From Caulobacteraceae bacterium (lineage in GTDB: Bacteria > Pseudomonadota > Alphaproteobacteria > Caulobacterales > Caulobacteraceae): DNA of 36,505 nt. How positions within the stretch are numbered: the first letter of the stretch is position 1; each line of letters begins with the position of its first letter. The translations under genes and the position numbers were made by a program. A model generated the notes under the pieces. It made no database searches. It had not been told where the DNA came from and saw only the letters and a program-made list of their open reading frames with translations. This document shows positions 28,718 to 36,505 of the stretch, piece after piece. The stretch spans positions 1 to 36,505 of the forward strand of contig JAFANN010000247.1 in NCBI GenBank assembly GCA_019232665.1. Reading direction: 5' to 3'.

Positions 28718-30118
28718 ATGACCCCTGCGGACACACGGGTCGGCTGGGGCGAGGTGCTCTCGCCGGCCTTCCTGGCGCGCGCCATGCTGGTGCTTCTAGG
28801 CGTGTGGCTGAACGCGGCGGACACCCTCGTCACCGCGACGCTGATGCCGAGCGTCGCGCGAAGCATTCATGCTTTCGCCGGCTTTGGTCTTGCCGTCGCC
28901 GGGTATCTGACCGGCGCCATAGTCGCGGGGGCGAGCGCAGGTCGCCTGTCGGAGCGTACGGGCCTGAAGCCAGCGATGGTGCTTGCGGGCGTGACCTATT
29001 CGGTCGGATGCCTGATGAGCGCCATTGCGGGCGGTCTGGACCTCTTCGTTGGCGGCCGGATCGTGCAGGGCGTGGGAGCGGGCTGGATCGTCGGCTTCTG
29101 TTATGTCGCGATCGGTCAGGTCTTCCCGGAGCGGCTGTGGCCGCGGATGTTCGGACTTATGTCCGGCGTATGGGGCGTCGCCAGCCTGCTGGGGCCGCTG
29201 GTCGGCGGTGTGTTCGCCTCTTTGGGCCTCTGGCGCGGGGCCTTCTGGATGTTCCTCGCTCAGGGGCTCATCTTCGCCGCTGCGGCAATAGCCTTGGTGC
29301 CGCAACACGTTGTGCGCGAGGCGTCGTCGCCTCATACGCCCTGGAAGACACTCGGCGTGCTCACGCTCTCCGTCTCGGCCATTGCCGCGGCAGGCGTTCT
29401 GAGTCACGCCAGCGTGGCGGCGATGGCGGCCTTGGCCGGTCTCGCGATGCTGATCGTCGCGGCCCGCGTCAATGCTGCGTCTCATGAACGCCTGCTGCCG
29501 GCAGAGGCGACCCAGATAGGGACGGTCGCCGGCGCGGGCTACGCCTCGACTTTCAGCCTCTCAGCGGCCGGAGCCGTCCTGACCGTGTATGGCGCGGCCA
29601 TGCTTCAGGCCTTCTATGGCCTCTCACCGTTGACGGCGGGCTACGTGATTGCAGCCGAGGCGATGGGCTGGACGGTTGCGGCGATCCTCGTGTCGGGCGT
29701 TTCGCTAGTCCGCTACCGCCTTCTGATCCGTGCAGGCGCCGGCCTCGTCGTCACCGGAGTCGCTCTGATCGCCATATGCATGGGCCGGGCGCCGCTGCCC
29801 GTCACCGTTGGCGCTGTGCTGGTCCAGGGGACCGGCTTTGGCCTGTGCTGGTCATTGATCACCGCGCAAATCCTTCGGGCGCTCCCGGTGGACGACCTCG
29901 CCATCGGCTCATCGGCCGTGCCCACCTCGCAGATCATCGGTGGCGCCGTCGGCGCCGCCGCCGCCGGGGCGCTCGCTAACCTGCTGGGTCTGGCGCACGC
30001 GTTCGCGCCTAGCGTAGCACATGGGGGTGAGCCCTGGCTGTTCGGAGCCTTCGTGGCGCCCGCTATACTCGGCCTTTGCTCTGCCGTGCGGCTGACGGCT
30101 CGCGACCGCCCCGAATAG
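28718..30118 (+). CDS. MFS transporter
   Basis: 466 aa, many transmembrane-like segments, 'GRLSERTGLKPAMVLAG', 'GRIVQGVGAGWIVGF', 'VWGVASLLGPLVGG'. Confidence 0.9.
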   Translation: MTPADTRVGWGEVLSPAFLARAMLVLLGVWLNAADTLVTATLMPSVARSIHAFAGFGLAVAGYLTGAIVAGASAGRLSERTGLKPAMVLAGVTYSVGCLMSAIAGGLDLFVGGRIVQGVGAGWIVGFCYVAIGQVFPERLWPRMFGLMSGVWGVASLLGPLVGGVFASLGLWRGAFWMFLAQGLIFAAAAIALVPQHVVREASSPHTPWKTLGVLTLSVSAIAAAGVLSHASVAAMAALAGLAMLIVAARVNAASHERLLPAEATQIGTVAGAGYASTFSLSAAGAVLTVYGAAMLQAFYGLSPLTAGYVIAAEAMGWTVAAILVSGVSLVRYRLLIRAGAGLVVTGVALIAICMGRAPLPVTVGAVLVQGTGFGLCWSLITAQILRALPVDDLAIGSSAVPTSQIIGGAVGAAAAGALANLLGLAHAFAPSVAHGGEPWLFGAFVAPAILGLCSAVRLTARDRPE

Positions 30119-30341
30119 CGACGCCTGCACCGCCGTCGGAGGCCTACTGTTTGGCTGACAAAACGGCCCACGGCAGGACGAGGCTTTCGGGCCTCGGTTG
30201 GGAAACGCTGCCACTAGAACATGACGCCTTTCGTAGCGCAGGTTGCATCGAAGTGCGTTGGATCCCGTGGCTTCCCGCCCCCGCGTGAGAAATGCGCGCC
30301 GGGCCGAGGTAGCAGACGAGACCGGCGCGCCGCGTTCGGCA

Positions 30342-32381
30342 TCACGGCTGCGAAGGGATTGGGCCATTGCCTAGACCTTGGAACTCGCCAACCACTGCCG
30401 GTGCTCCATATTGGAGGAAGGGCGGAAGGCGCACCCGCGTAGTGTCTAATGCGTTGGGCTTGTAGCTCCGCATTATCTGAGCGGTCGTCGCCGGGTCCTG
30501 GTAAAGCAGACCGCCGAGAGAGTTCCGGCCCGCCATATTCAGCGGCGCTTGACCCGCTGCGCGGAGGCGCTGGTAGAGACCATCCCGCCCTGTTGGGGGT
30601 GGCTTTTCGAAATCGGCCATAGTCCCCTCCGTTGTCAAGGCATCGGCTAGGCGTTGTGCGCCAGTCTTCCCGAACAACACTCCCATCTTCTCGAAAACAG
30701 CCGGGTCCGAGACGATTCCAGCATCGAAAGGATGCTTGTAGGCGAGATTTGCGATGTCGCCGGCTCCCGCTGCAGCAGCCGCGTTTCTTTCGAACGGCAT
30801 GAGTGCCGAGAATTGACTATCAAAGCTCAGAGGGTCGACTGAAGGATCGAGGAGCCGGCCCTGCGCATTCCGCCAAGCTGATGCGTTCGACGCATAGTCA
30901 CCTTGATATTCATGTGCCTTGGCGTAAGCCTCGCCGGTCGGAAAAGAATTGATCAGTTTCGTGTGCAGTTCGTCAGCAATCCTTTTCATCGTTCTCTGCT
31001 CTTTGTTCAGTGGCTCAGGCTCTCCTTCGATGAGACCTTGAAGACGGTTTTTGAGCGCGTCGTAAGAATCTATGCTCAACATAACTTTGTTGGGTTGAGG
31101 GGTCCACGCATGCGACATTTTCTTATTTGGCAATTCACCCCTAAGGATGGCCGTCGAACGGTCGTTGTAATATTGTGCGGGAGAGCGTTCCATATACTTT
31201 AAGCCTCTAGACTTCACGTCCCGGCGCACATCTAATTCCTGGCCGTTCAACTCCGGCGAATAATATAGGTTAGCAAGAGGAAAGTCGAGAGGCGGGGGCA
31301 ATCGTCTTGCTTCCTCCATGTATGGCGCACCTCTCTCGCGAGAAGCCTTGAATAATTCGTAGGGGTCGCCCATGACCGCTGACGGATGTGCCTCGGCGAC
31401 TTGGCTGGCATCCATCAGAACGCGATCGGGGCGTAAACCCGCCCTTTGGTCCAGTGCTGCACTGGCAATCGCGTTGGTCGTCCCCGCCCGGCCCCTCAAC
31501 CCTTGGGCAAGCTCCATCCCGTCAGGTCCAATCGCTTCGGCCGTAGTAATAGGCTTGCCGGCGGCGGCGCCCTGGACCTGCTCAAGCGCCTCAGGCGTCA
31601 CGCCCATCTGGCGCAACAGGCGAACGGCATCCATCTCACCGCGCGAATCTGCAAGGGCGGGGATCTTTTGCGGCTGATCGGACGGAGTAAGTCCGAAGGC
31701 GGCGCGGTGAAGCGAGTCGATCAATTCCGACCCGACGGCGCCAGTCCTGGGCGCCATTTCGCCTACATGTCTAGCGAAGGCTGTGGCGGCCCGCGCCCCA
31801 AGCGGGAGGCCCGCGCCCCACGCGGCGCTAGGCGCCAATGCGTCCGTCGCGTTCTGCATCCTCTGCCGAAACGTACCGGGCTCAGCTGCTCCATAGGCTC
31901 CGCCGACAACCGCGCCGCCGAATGCGTTCCGAACTGTGCTCCTCATCAGCTTCCTTGTGGCTGAGCCACTAGCCGCAGCCTCAGCGCCGGATGCGGCCGG
32001 AAGTCGCAGCCCCGCTGCCCGCGCCGCTCGATCGATGCCCAGCCCTGCGACGGCTATCGGGGCCGCGGCGCCGAGCGCAGAGGCGGTGTTCGCAAGGATT
32101 GGGTGTCCGCCGCGGAAGGAGTCTACGATCGCCTGTTGCTCAGCCCTCGCGCGGGTCCAGTTAGCGGCAGGATCGGGCGCCCGGCCAGCAAGCAGGTCGT
32201 CGAGAGATCGCACACCGGCGCTCCAGCCCGCGCCCGCTTCCGTAAGGAAGGGAACCGCCCTCGCCGCTGTGGTCAGATAGTCCGTCGCCCCATCCGCGGA
32301 CATCTTCAGCGCCTTGAGGACGTCCTGCGCCTCGATACGGATCGGACGACCGTCAGGCGTGCGGATCGTGTAAGTGGGCAT
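30342..32381 (-). CDS. Large phage protein, ejection protein (gp16-position) candidate
   Basis: 679 aa; last gene of the structural module; Ala/Gly-rich segments 'GGAVVGGAYGAAEPG'; C-terminal 'FGKTGAQRLADALTTEGTMADFE'. Confidence 0.6.
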   Translation of the reverse strand: MPTYTIRTPDGRPIRIEAQDVLKALKMSADGATDYLTTAARAVPFLTEAGAGWSAGVRSLDDLLAGRAPDPAANWTRARAEQQAIVDSFRGGHPILANTASALGAAAPIAVAGLGIDRAARAAGLRLPAASGAEAAASGSATRKLMRSTVRNAFGGAVVGGAYGAAEPGTFRQRMQNATDALAPSAAWGAGLPLGARAATAFARHVGEMAPRTGAVGSELIDSLHRAAFGLTPSDQPQKIPALADSRGEMDAVRLLRQMGVTPEALEQVQGAAAGKPITTAEAIGPDGMELAQGLRGRAGTTNAIASAALDQRAGLRPDRVLMDASQVAEAHPSAVMGDPYELFKASRERGAPYMEEARRLPPPLDFPLANLYYSPELNGQELDVRRDVKSRGLKYMERSPAQYYNDRSTAILRGELPNKKMSHAWTPQPNKVMLSIDSYDALKNRLQGLIEGEPEPLNKEQRTMKRIADELHTKLINSFPTGEAYAKAHEYQGDYASNASAWRNAQGRLLDPSVDPLSFDSQFSALMPFERNAAAAAGAGDIANLAYKHPFDAGIVSDPAVFEKMGVLFGKTGAQRLADALTTEGTMADFEKPPPTGRDGLYQRLRAAGQAPLNMAGRNSLGGLLYQDPATTAQIMRSYKPNALDTTRVRLPPFLQYGAPAVVGEFQGLGNGPIPSQP

Positions 32382-32953
32382 TATCGCTCGACTCCTAGGA
32401 TCGTGAAGCCTTGGGCGGCGTGGCTGGTCCTGCTTGCTGGCGGAGCGAAGGTCCGAACGGCTGAACCCTTGTCCGTCCCGACTGGGACGCCAGGCCTGAC
32501 GGACTGACTGCTCACCCCGGTGACCCCAGTCGCCGCCTTTGCCGGAAGATTGGCGAGGGCGACCTTCACGGCTGCTTCAATCATGAGATGATGCAGTGCC
32601 GCGATGTTCTCGTCGCTCATCGCCTGCGGCGTCAGCATGCCGGGATCGATCCCCATTTCCGGATGCGTCTGAGCGATGTGCTGCGCCATGCGCGCTCGCT
32701 CGAGCGGCTCATTCGTCTGGCCTCGGATGGCCTGGGCGATCTGATCGATCAGTCGTAACCGCTGCAGGATGACCGCTTGCTGCTCAGGAGGCGCAGCAGC
32801 GATCGAGGCGTGGACCTGCGCCGGATCGTCCGCATGCGGGGCGGCGTCGAGGCCAGGTCCGCCGAGGCCAGCCCCCGGATAGGGGGCATTGGGGGCTGGC
32901 GCCGCACGCGCAGCTTCGCCCATGCCGGCGGGAATCGCCTGCACGTCGGTCAT
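32381..32953 (-). CDS. Phage hypothetical protein (gp20-position)
   Basis: 190 aa, stop shares a base with the start of the 679-aa gene; no domain recognised beyond context. Confidence 0.6.
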   Translation of the reverse strand: MTDVQAIPAGMGEAARAAPAPNAPYPGAGLGGPGLDAAPHADDPAQVHASIAAAPPEQQAVILQRLRLIDQIAQAIRGQTNEPLERARMAQHIAQTHPEMGIDPGMLTPQAMSDENIAALHHLMIEAAVKVALANLPAKAATGVTGVSSQSVRPGVPVGTDKGSAVRTFAPPASRTSHAAQGFTILGVER

Positions 32954-33014
32954 TTGTTCGTCTCCGCGATGGTTTTCCGGGGCTCAGCACCCGGTTCGAA
33001 GCGCTGTTCGCGCT

Positions 33015-33698
33015 CTAGCCGCCGATCATGTTGCCGATGCCCGAAGCGTAGCCGCCGCCAGCACCACCGCCGAAGCTCGATCCGCCTTTGGCGTAGTTGA
33101 AAGCGTTCATGGCGTTGCCGAGCAGGCCGTTGAAGGTGTTGGCGCCGCTCAGGAATGCGTTGCCGGCGGCGTTCGCGGCGTTGTTGTTGTTGCTTGAGAC
33201 GGCGTTGGCGTAACTCTGTCCCTGCCCTGCCAGGGCGCTGGCCGCGGCCTGTCCCGTGCCGGCGACATTCTGAAGGTTCTGCTCATACTGCTGGCCGTAT
33301 TGATTGGCCTTGCCAGTGGCGAAACTGTCCAGCGCCTGCAGAGTCGAGCCGGAGCCGAGCAATCCCTTTGCGGCCTTGCTTGTCTCCACCGCATCCAGGC
33401 CCTGGTTCAGGTCGAACTGATAGCCCGTCGAGTTCAAATAGTTGGAGAGGGCCTTGTGGCTCGCCGCGGGGTCGCCGCCGATGCCGAGGAAGCCTTGTAA
33501 GGCTGAGTTCGCTGCGTCTCCGGCCTGGATGTACGGCTGAGCATTGGCGCTGTTTTGGCCATAGATCTGGCTCTCTAGCGCATTGCTCTGGTTGGCTGCG
33601 CTCTTGGCGGCGCCGGCCGCCTCGCCCGAGCCGATCAGGCTCGCGCCGGCGCCCAGTCCAGCTGCGCCAACGATGGCCAGGGGGATGGCGACAGGCAT
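33015..33698 (-). CDS. Phage DNA-ejection/internal virion protein candidate (gp7-position)
   Basis: MPVAIPLAIVGAAGLGAGASLIGSGEAAGAAKSAANQSNALESQIYGQNSANAQPYIQAG..., Ala/Gly/Asn-rich composition seen in such proteins. Confidence 0.65.
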   Translation of the reverse strand: MPVAIPLAIVGAAGLGAGASLIGSGEAAGAAKSAANQSNALESQIYGQNSANAQPYIQAGDAANSALQGFLGIGGDPAASHKALSNYLNSTGYQFDLNQGLDAVETSKAAKGLLGSGSTLQALDSFATGKANQYGQQYEQNLQNVAGTGQAAASALAGQGQSYANAVSSNNNNAANAAGNAFLSGANTFNGLLGNAMNAFNYAKGGSSFGGGAGGGYASGIGNMIGG

Positions 33699-33709
33699 GT
33701 TTTCCTCCG

Positions 33710-34174
33710 TCAGTTCAGGGTTTGCACCCGCCGGTGCGCTGCAGGCGAAGTGTTCCAGCTCTCGCGCGTGACCAGCCAGTGCCGGGCGTCGCCCCAAGGC
33801 GTCGATTTCCAGTCCCCGCACCGCTGGAAACCGAAGGTGCGCGCCGGCCGGCTGCGCGGGTTCGACCTCATCTCCAACGTGACGATGGTCTGGAAGCCGC
33901 ACGCCCACACCACTCCGATCGCTGCGATCCCCGCCAGAACGACCTCACGACCCCATCCTTCGGGGGTGAAGAGCGTGTGCAGTTCGGCGATCATGCCAAG
34001 CGGGTCGAGGCGTCTGAGAAGGAAACCTCCGTGCACGGCGGCGATTGGTAGGACATCATCCTGTTGCGCCAGCATTCCTACGCCATCGGGCTTCGCTCCC
34101 ATCAGCGCCTGGGCGCAAGCGGGATATCCGGCGACGGTCGACCAGAAGGCCGGGTCGCGCTCGATCCGGATCAC
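33710..34174 (-). CDS. Phage protein, gp14-like / GNAT-like candidate
   Basis: 'AVHGGFLLRRLDPLGMIAELHTLFTPEGWGREV...TLEMRSNPRSRPARTFGFQRCGDW'. GTG start at 34174 overlaps the upstream stop (GTGA). Confidence 0.65.
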   Translation of the reverse strand: MIRIERDPAFWSTVAGYPACAQALMGAKPDGVGMLAQQDDVLPIAAVHGGFLLRRLDPLGMIAELHTLFTPEGWGREVVLAGIAAIGVVWACGFQTIVTLEMRSNPRSRPARTFGFQRCGDWKSTPWGDARHWLVTRESWNTSPAAHRRVQTLN

Positions 34175-34557
34175 AGGCCGCCCGTCCTCGAGACTTTCAC
34201 GCTGTACGTGAAGCTGGCGAGCGTCGTGCCGGCGGTGTCGTTCTCCACCGTGACGGTCCCAGCGACGTTTCCGCCGGATGTGTTCACGCCCCAGCAGAGC
34301 GTCTGGCCCTCCGGCCATAGGAACGGTCCGGTGTAGAACTGCCCGGCGCCCCCGTTCAGGACGTAGAACAGTCCGCCCGCCCCGGTGATCGAGGCGCTGA
34401 CCAGCATCGAGCCGGTGACGCCCGTGAGTGTCTGATTGTTGTTCGTCCCGCCGTCGAAGGCGTTGATGTTTCCCCAGGAAACGGCCCCCGGAGATCCGGA
34501 ATAGCCGCCGGTCGTCCCGGCGACGCCGCCCGTCAGGGCCAGGACCGCGCCGGTCAT
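34171..34557 (-). CDS. Phage hypothetical beta-rich protein
   Basis: 128 aa, Gly/Thr/Ser-rich; start overlaps the upstream stop as TGATG. Confidence 0.6.
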   Translation of the reverse strand: MTGAVLALTGGVAGTTGGYSGSPGAVSWGNINAFDGGTNNNQTLTGVTGSMLVSASITGAGGLFYVLNGGAGQFYTGPFLWPEGQTLCWGVNTSGGNVAGTVTVENDTAGTTLASFTYSVKVSRTGGL

Positions 34558-35342
34558 CAGCTCACGCCCGCCCCGCTAATCCACCAGGTGTTGTTCGCCT
34601 CGCCTCCGATTGAGGCCAGGGCGCCGGGCGCGAGCGTCCAATCCTTCGAGGTCGTGCCTCCAGCGCCGTAAAGCGTCACTCCCGAGCCTCGCGCGACGGT
34701 GAGGCTCGCGGTGGAGTTCGCGGCGTTGCGGACAAGGATCACCTGGCCCAGCTGCGCGAAGTTGGGCGGCACAGTGTAGGTCGCGGCGCCCGAGATCATC
34801 GCCCGCACCATCTTCCCCGCATCCGAGCACTGGAGCGTATACGAGCCGTCCTGCTCGTTGATCGGCGCGCCGAGGTACCCGGCGCTGTTCACCGCGAAGG
34901 CGCTGAAGGCGAGCTGCAGGTTCGTGGCGGTGTCGCCTGCCTTGTTGAGTGGGGTGAACCCGAGGGCCGCCGCGATCCCGGTCCAGGCCGCCAATTTGGC
35001 CGGGCTGACGAAGACGCCGGTCGCCGTCCCCGCGTTCACCTGCGCCTGCGTCGCCTCGACCACGCTCTCGGACACCGGATCGATGTCCTGAACGAGCGCG
35101 CCCACGGACGTTAGCAGCTGCACCCTGTACGTGACCGTGGGATCCAGCCACATCGACGGGAAAAGGCCGCCGGAATCTGCGACGACGGGGTTGCTGAGCG
35201 GCGTGGAGAGCGCGGCCGACGAATAGACCGGGGTCGGCGTGGTCGTGCCGGTCAAATAGAACTGCAGTTGAGCTCCCGGCATTGGCGCACCCGTGGCGTC
35301 CACAGCCCGGAAGACGGGCTGGGCGAGAAGAAGTCCGCTCAT
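34557..35342 (-). CDS. Phage tail fibre/needle-like protein
   Basis: N-terminus 'LLLAQPVFRAVDATGAPMPGAQLQFYLTGTTTPTPVYSSAALSTPLSNPVVADSGGLFPSMWLDPTVTYRVQL', typical of phage fibre/appendage proteins. Confidence 0.7.
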   Translation of the reverse strand: MSGLLLAQPVFRAVDATGAPMPGAQLQFYLTGTTTPTPVYSSAALSTPLSNPVVADSGGLFPSMWLDPTVTYRVQLLTSVGALVQDIDPVSESVVEATQAQVNAGTATGVFVSPAKLAAWTGIAAALGFTPLNKAGDTATNLQLAFSAFAVNSAGYLGAPINEQDGSYTLQCSDAGKMVRAMISGAATYTVPPNFAQLGQVILVRNAANSTASLTVARGSGVTLYGAGGTTSKDWTLAPGALASIGGEANNTWWISGAGVS

Positions 35343-35358
35343 CTTAGATCCTTGAAGT

Positions 35359-35778
35359 TCAGGAACTCACGGCTGCGCCGCTGTCCACGGCGAACCAGGC
35401 GCCGTTCGACCACCAGCACGGGACGCCGGTGCCGGCGCCTGCCGCCTCGCCCAGCTTCCGCCCGTCTATGGCGTACGCCCAGTCCCCCACCGCCGCCGAG
35501 GACGGAAGATTGGCTACGCTGGTCATCGCCGCATACAGCGCGACAGGCGCATTTGGGCCAATCTGGCCGCCGCCTTGCAGGCCGGCGCCCGCGACGACCT
35601 CCGCGGACGCCGGCGCCGCCGCTCGCGCGAGGGCATAGCCGGCGTGAACCTTGTCGAATGCGCCTCCCGTGCGCGCGTACAGGGTCTGGATCACCGGCTG
35701 CCATGCGCGCGAGACATAGCCCTGGGCGTCGGTCAGCGGGACGCTGAACGGCGGCGCGGACACTGTTATCGAAGGCAT
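35359..35778 (-). CDS. Phage hypothetical structural protein
   Basis: 139 aa MPSITVSAPPFSVPLTDAQGYVSRAWQPVIQTLYARTG..., in line with neighbours. Confidence 0.6.
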   Translation of the reverse strand: MPSITVSAPPFSVPLTDAQGYVSRAWQPVIQTLYARTGGAFDKVHAGYALARAAAPASAEVVAGAGLQGGGQIGPNAPVALYAAMTSVANLPSSAAVGDWAYAIDGRKLGEAAGAGTGVPCWWSNGAWFAVDSGAAVSS

Positions 35779-35782
35779 GGGC

Positions 35783-36505
35783 CTACCTCGCTGGCCTTGT
35801 CGCGTTGAGCTCGAGGTGGCTGAAGGCCACGTCGACCGGATCTGAGCACCGCACCTGGACCAATCGGCCGGGTGCGCGCATCAGACCCAACCTCTGCCAG
35901 AGCGCGCGATTGCGATAACGTCCCCGCGCCCCCAACAGCGCCGAGCGCCACGGCCCGAAGGTCTCACCCTGATCGTCCGAGTACCTCATCTCGACGACGG
36001 GCGAGGACCCAACCCCGGAATCCGTCCCCTGGCCCATGACCGCGTGCAGGACGATGTTGAGACAGCGAGGCGCGCCTTCCTCGACCTTGATAAAAGCGCT
36101 CGCCTGGCGCGTGAGCGGGCCATCGGCGTCGGACCAGGCTCCGACCTCCATCACCCAAAGATCGTTGGTGGTATCGTCGCCGACGTAGACGACGCCGTTC
36201 AGCATGCAGGCGACCTGGCCGCGGAATTGCGCACGACCGTAGCTTTTCCACTCCTGCCACTCGCCCCGCGAGTAGCTGTCGCCATAGGCCTGGGCTTGGG
36301 TCCCCACCCGACTGATGTCGTAGGCGAACGACCCGACACCGGGAATGTTCAGTACATAGAACTCGTGACCCTCGAAGGTCGCCACGATCGCGCTTAGAGC
36401 GCCGGGATTGGCGCACTGACGGATCTTGTCCTCGATCGAACTCGAACTGATCCGCTGGGGAACGCTTCCCACCCGGTAGACGACCTTGTTGTCGCCGACC
36501 CAGAA
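35783..36505 (-). CDS. P22 gp10-like packaged-DNA stabilisation / tail hub protein (5' truncated by window edge)
   Basis: Frame open to the edge: FWVGDNKVVYRVGSVPQRISSSSIEDKIRQCANPGALSAIVATFEGHEFYVLNIPGVGSFAYDIS... Confidence 0.78.
   Translation of the reverse strand, partial: FWVGDNKVVYRVGSVPQRISSSSIEDKIRQCANPGALSAIVATFEGHEFYVLNIPGVGSFAYDISRVGTQAQAYGDSYSRGEWQEWKSYGRAQFRGQVACMLNGVVYVGDDTTNDLWVMEVGAWSDADGPLTRQASAFIKVEEGAPRCLNIVLHAVMGQGTDSGVGSSPVVEMRYSDDQGETFGPWRSALLGARGRYRNRALWQRLGLMRAPGRLVQVRCSDPVDVAFSHLELNATRPAR

Larger units (their letters stand above)
30342..36505 (-). mobile_element. Prophage segment: P22-like podoviral tail/DNA-ejection module (continues beyond window)
   Basis: Tightly packed minus-strand genes with TGATG/GTGA overlaps: gp10-like, needle/fibre-position ORFs, gp14-like, gp7/gp20/gp16-position ORFs. 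Confidence 0.85.

Overview
The window looks like a high-GC alphaproteobacterial chromosome, probably Caulobacterales-like (inferred from gene content, not searched). From left to right it contains: the 3' end of a family-2 glycosyltransferase; a large membrane protein; a TCA/2-oxoglutarate dehydrogenase operon (sucC - secreted ORF - sucD - DUF2076 - sucA - sucB - lpdA); xerC-DUF484; priA; a TerC-family protein; a CHAP-domain secreted protein behind a long AT-rich leader; an alpha/beta hydrolase; a double-hotdog thioesterase and a PAP2/class A acid-phosphatase-like protein; a polyamine-type pair (deoxyhypusine-synthase-like and type III PLP ornithine/lysine decarboxylase); an LpxH-like metallophosphoesterase with a GT4; fRMsr; a tRNA with CAU anticodon; a lipoprotein; a Rieske oxygenase; an SDR; and an MFS transporter. 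From about 30.3 kb to the right edge lies a P22-like podoviral tail/ejection module on the minus strand. No CRISPR array, transposase or integrase was seen. The strongest leads are: perfect GC-rich hairpins in every spacer of the suc operon; a secreted ORF separating sucC from sucD; a 10-bp cUUCGg-capped hairpin after a hexa-arginine C-terminus in the polyamine operon; a PriA lacking one of its two zinc sites; an acid phosphatase lacking the motif Asp; an AT-rich island and structured leader before the CHAP gene; and a mosaic P22-like ejection gene. All calls are from reading the sequence only; no database search was run.
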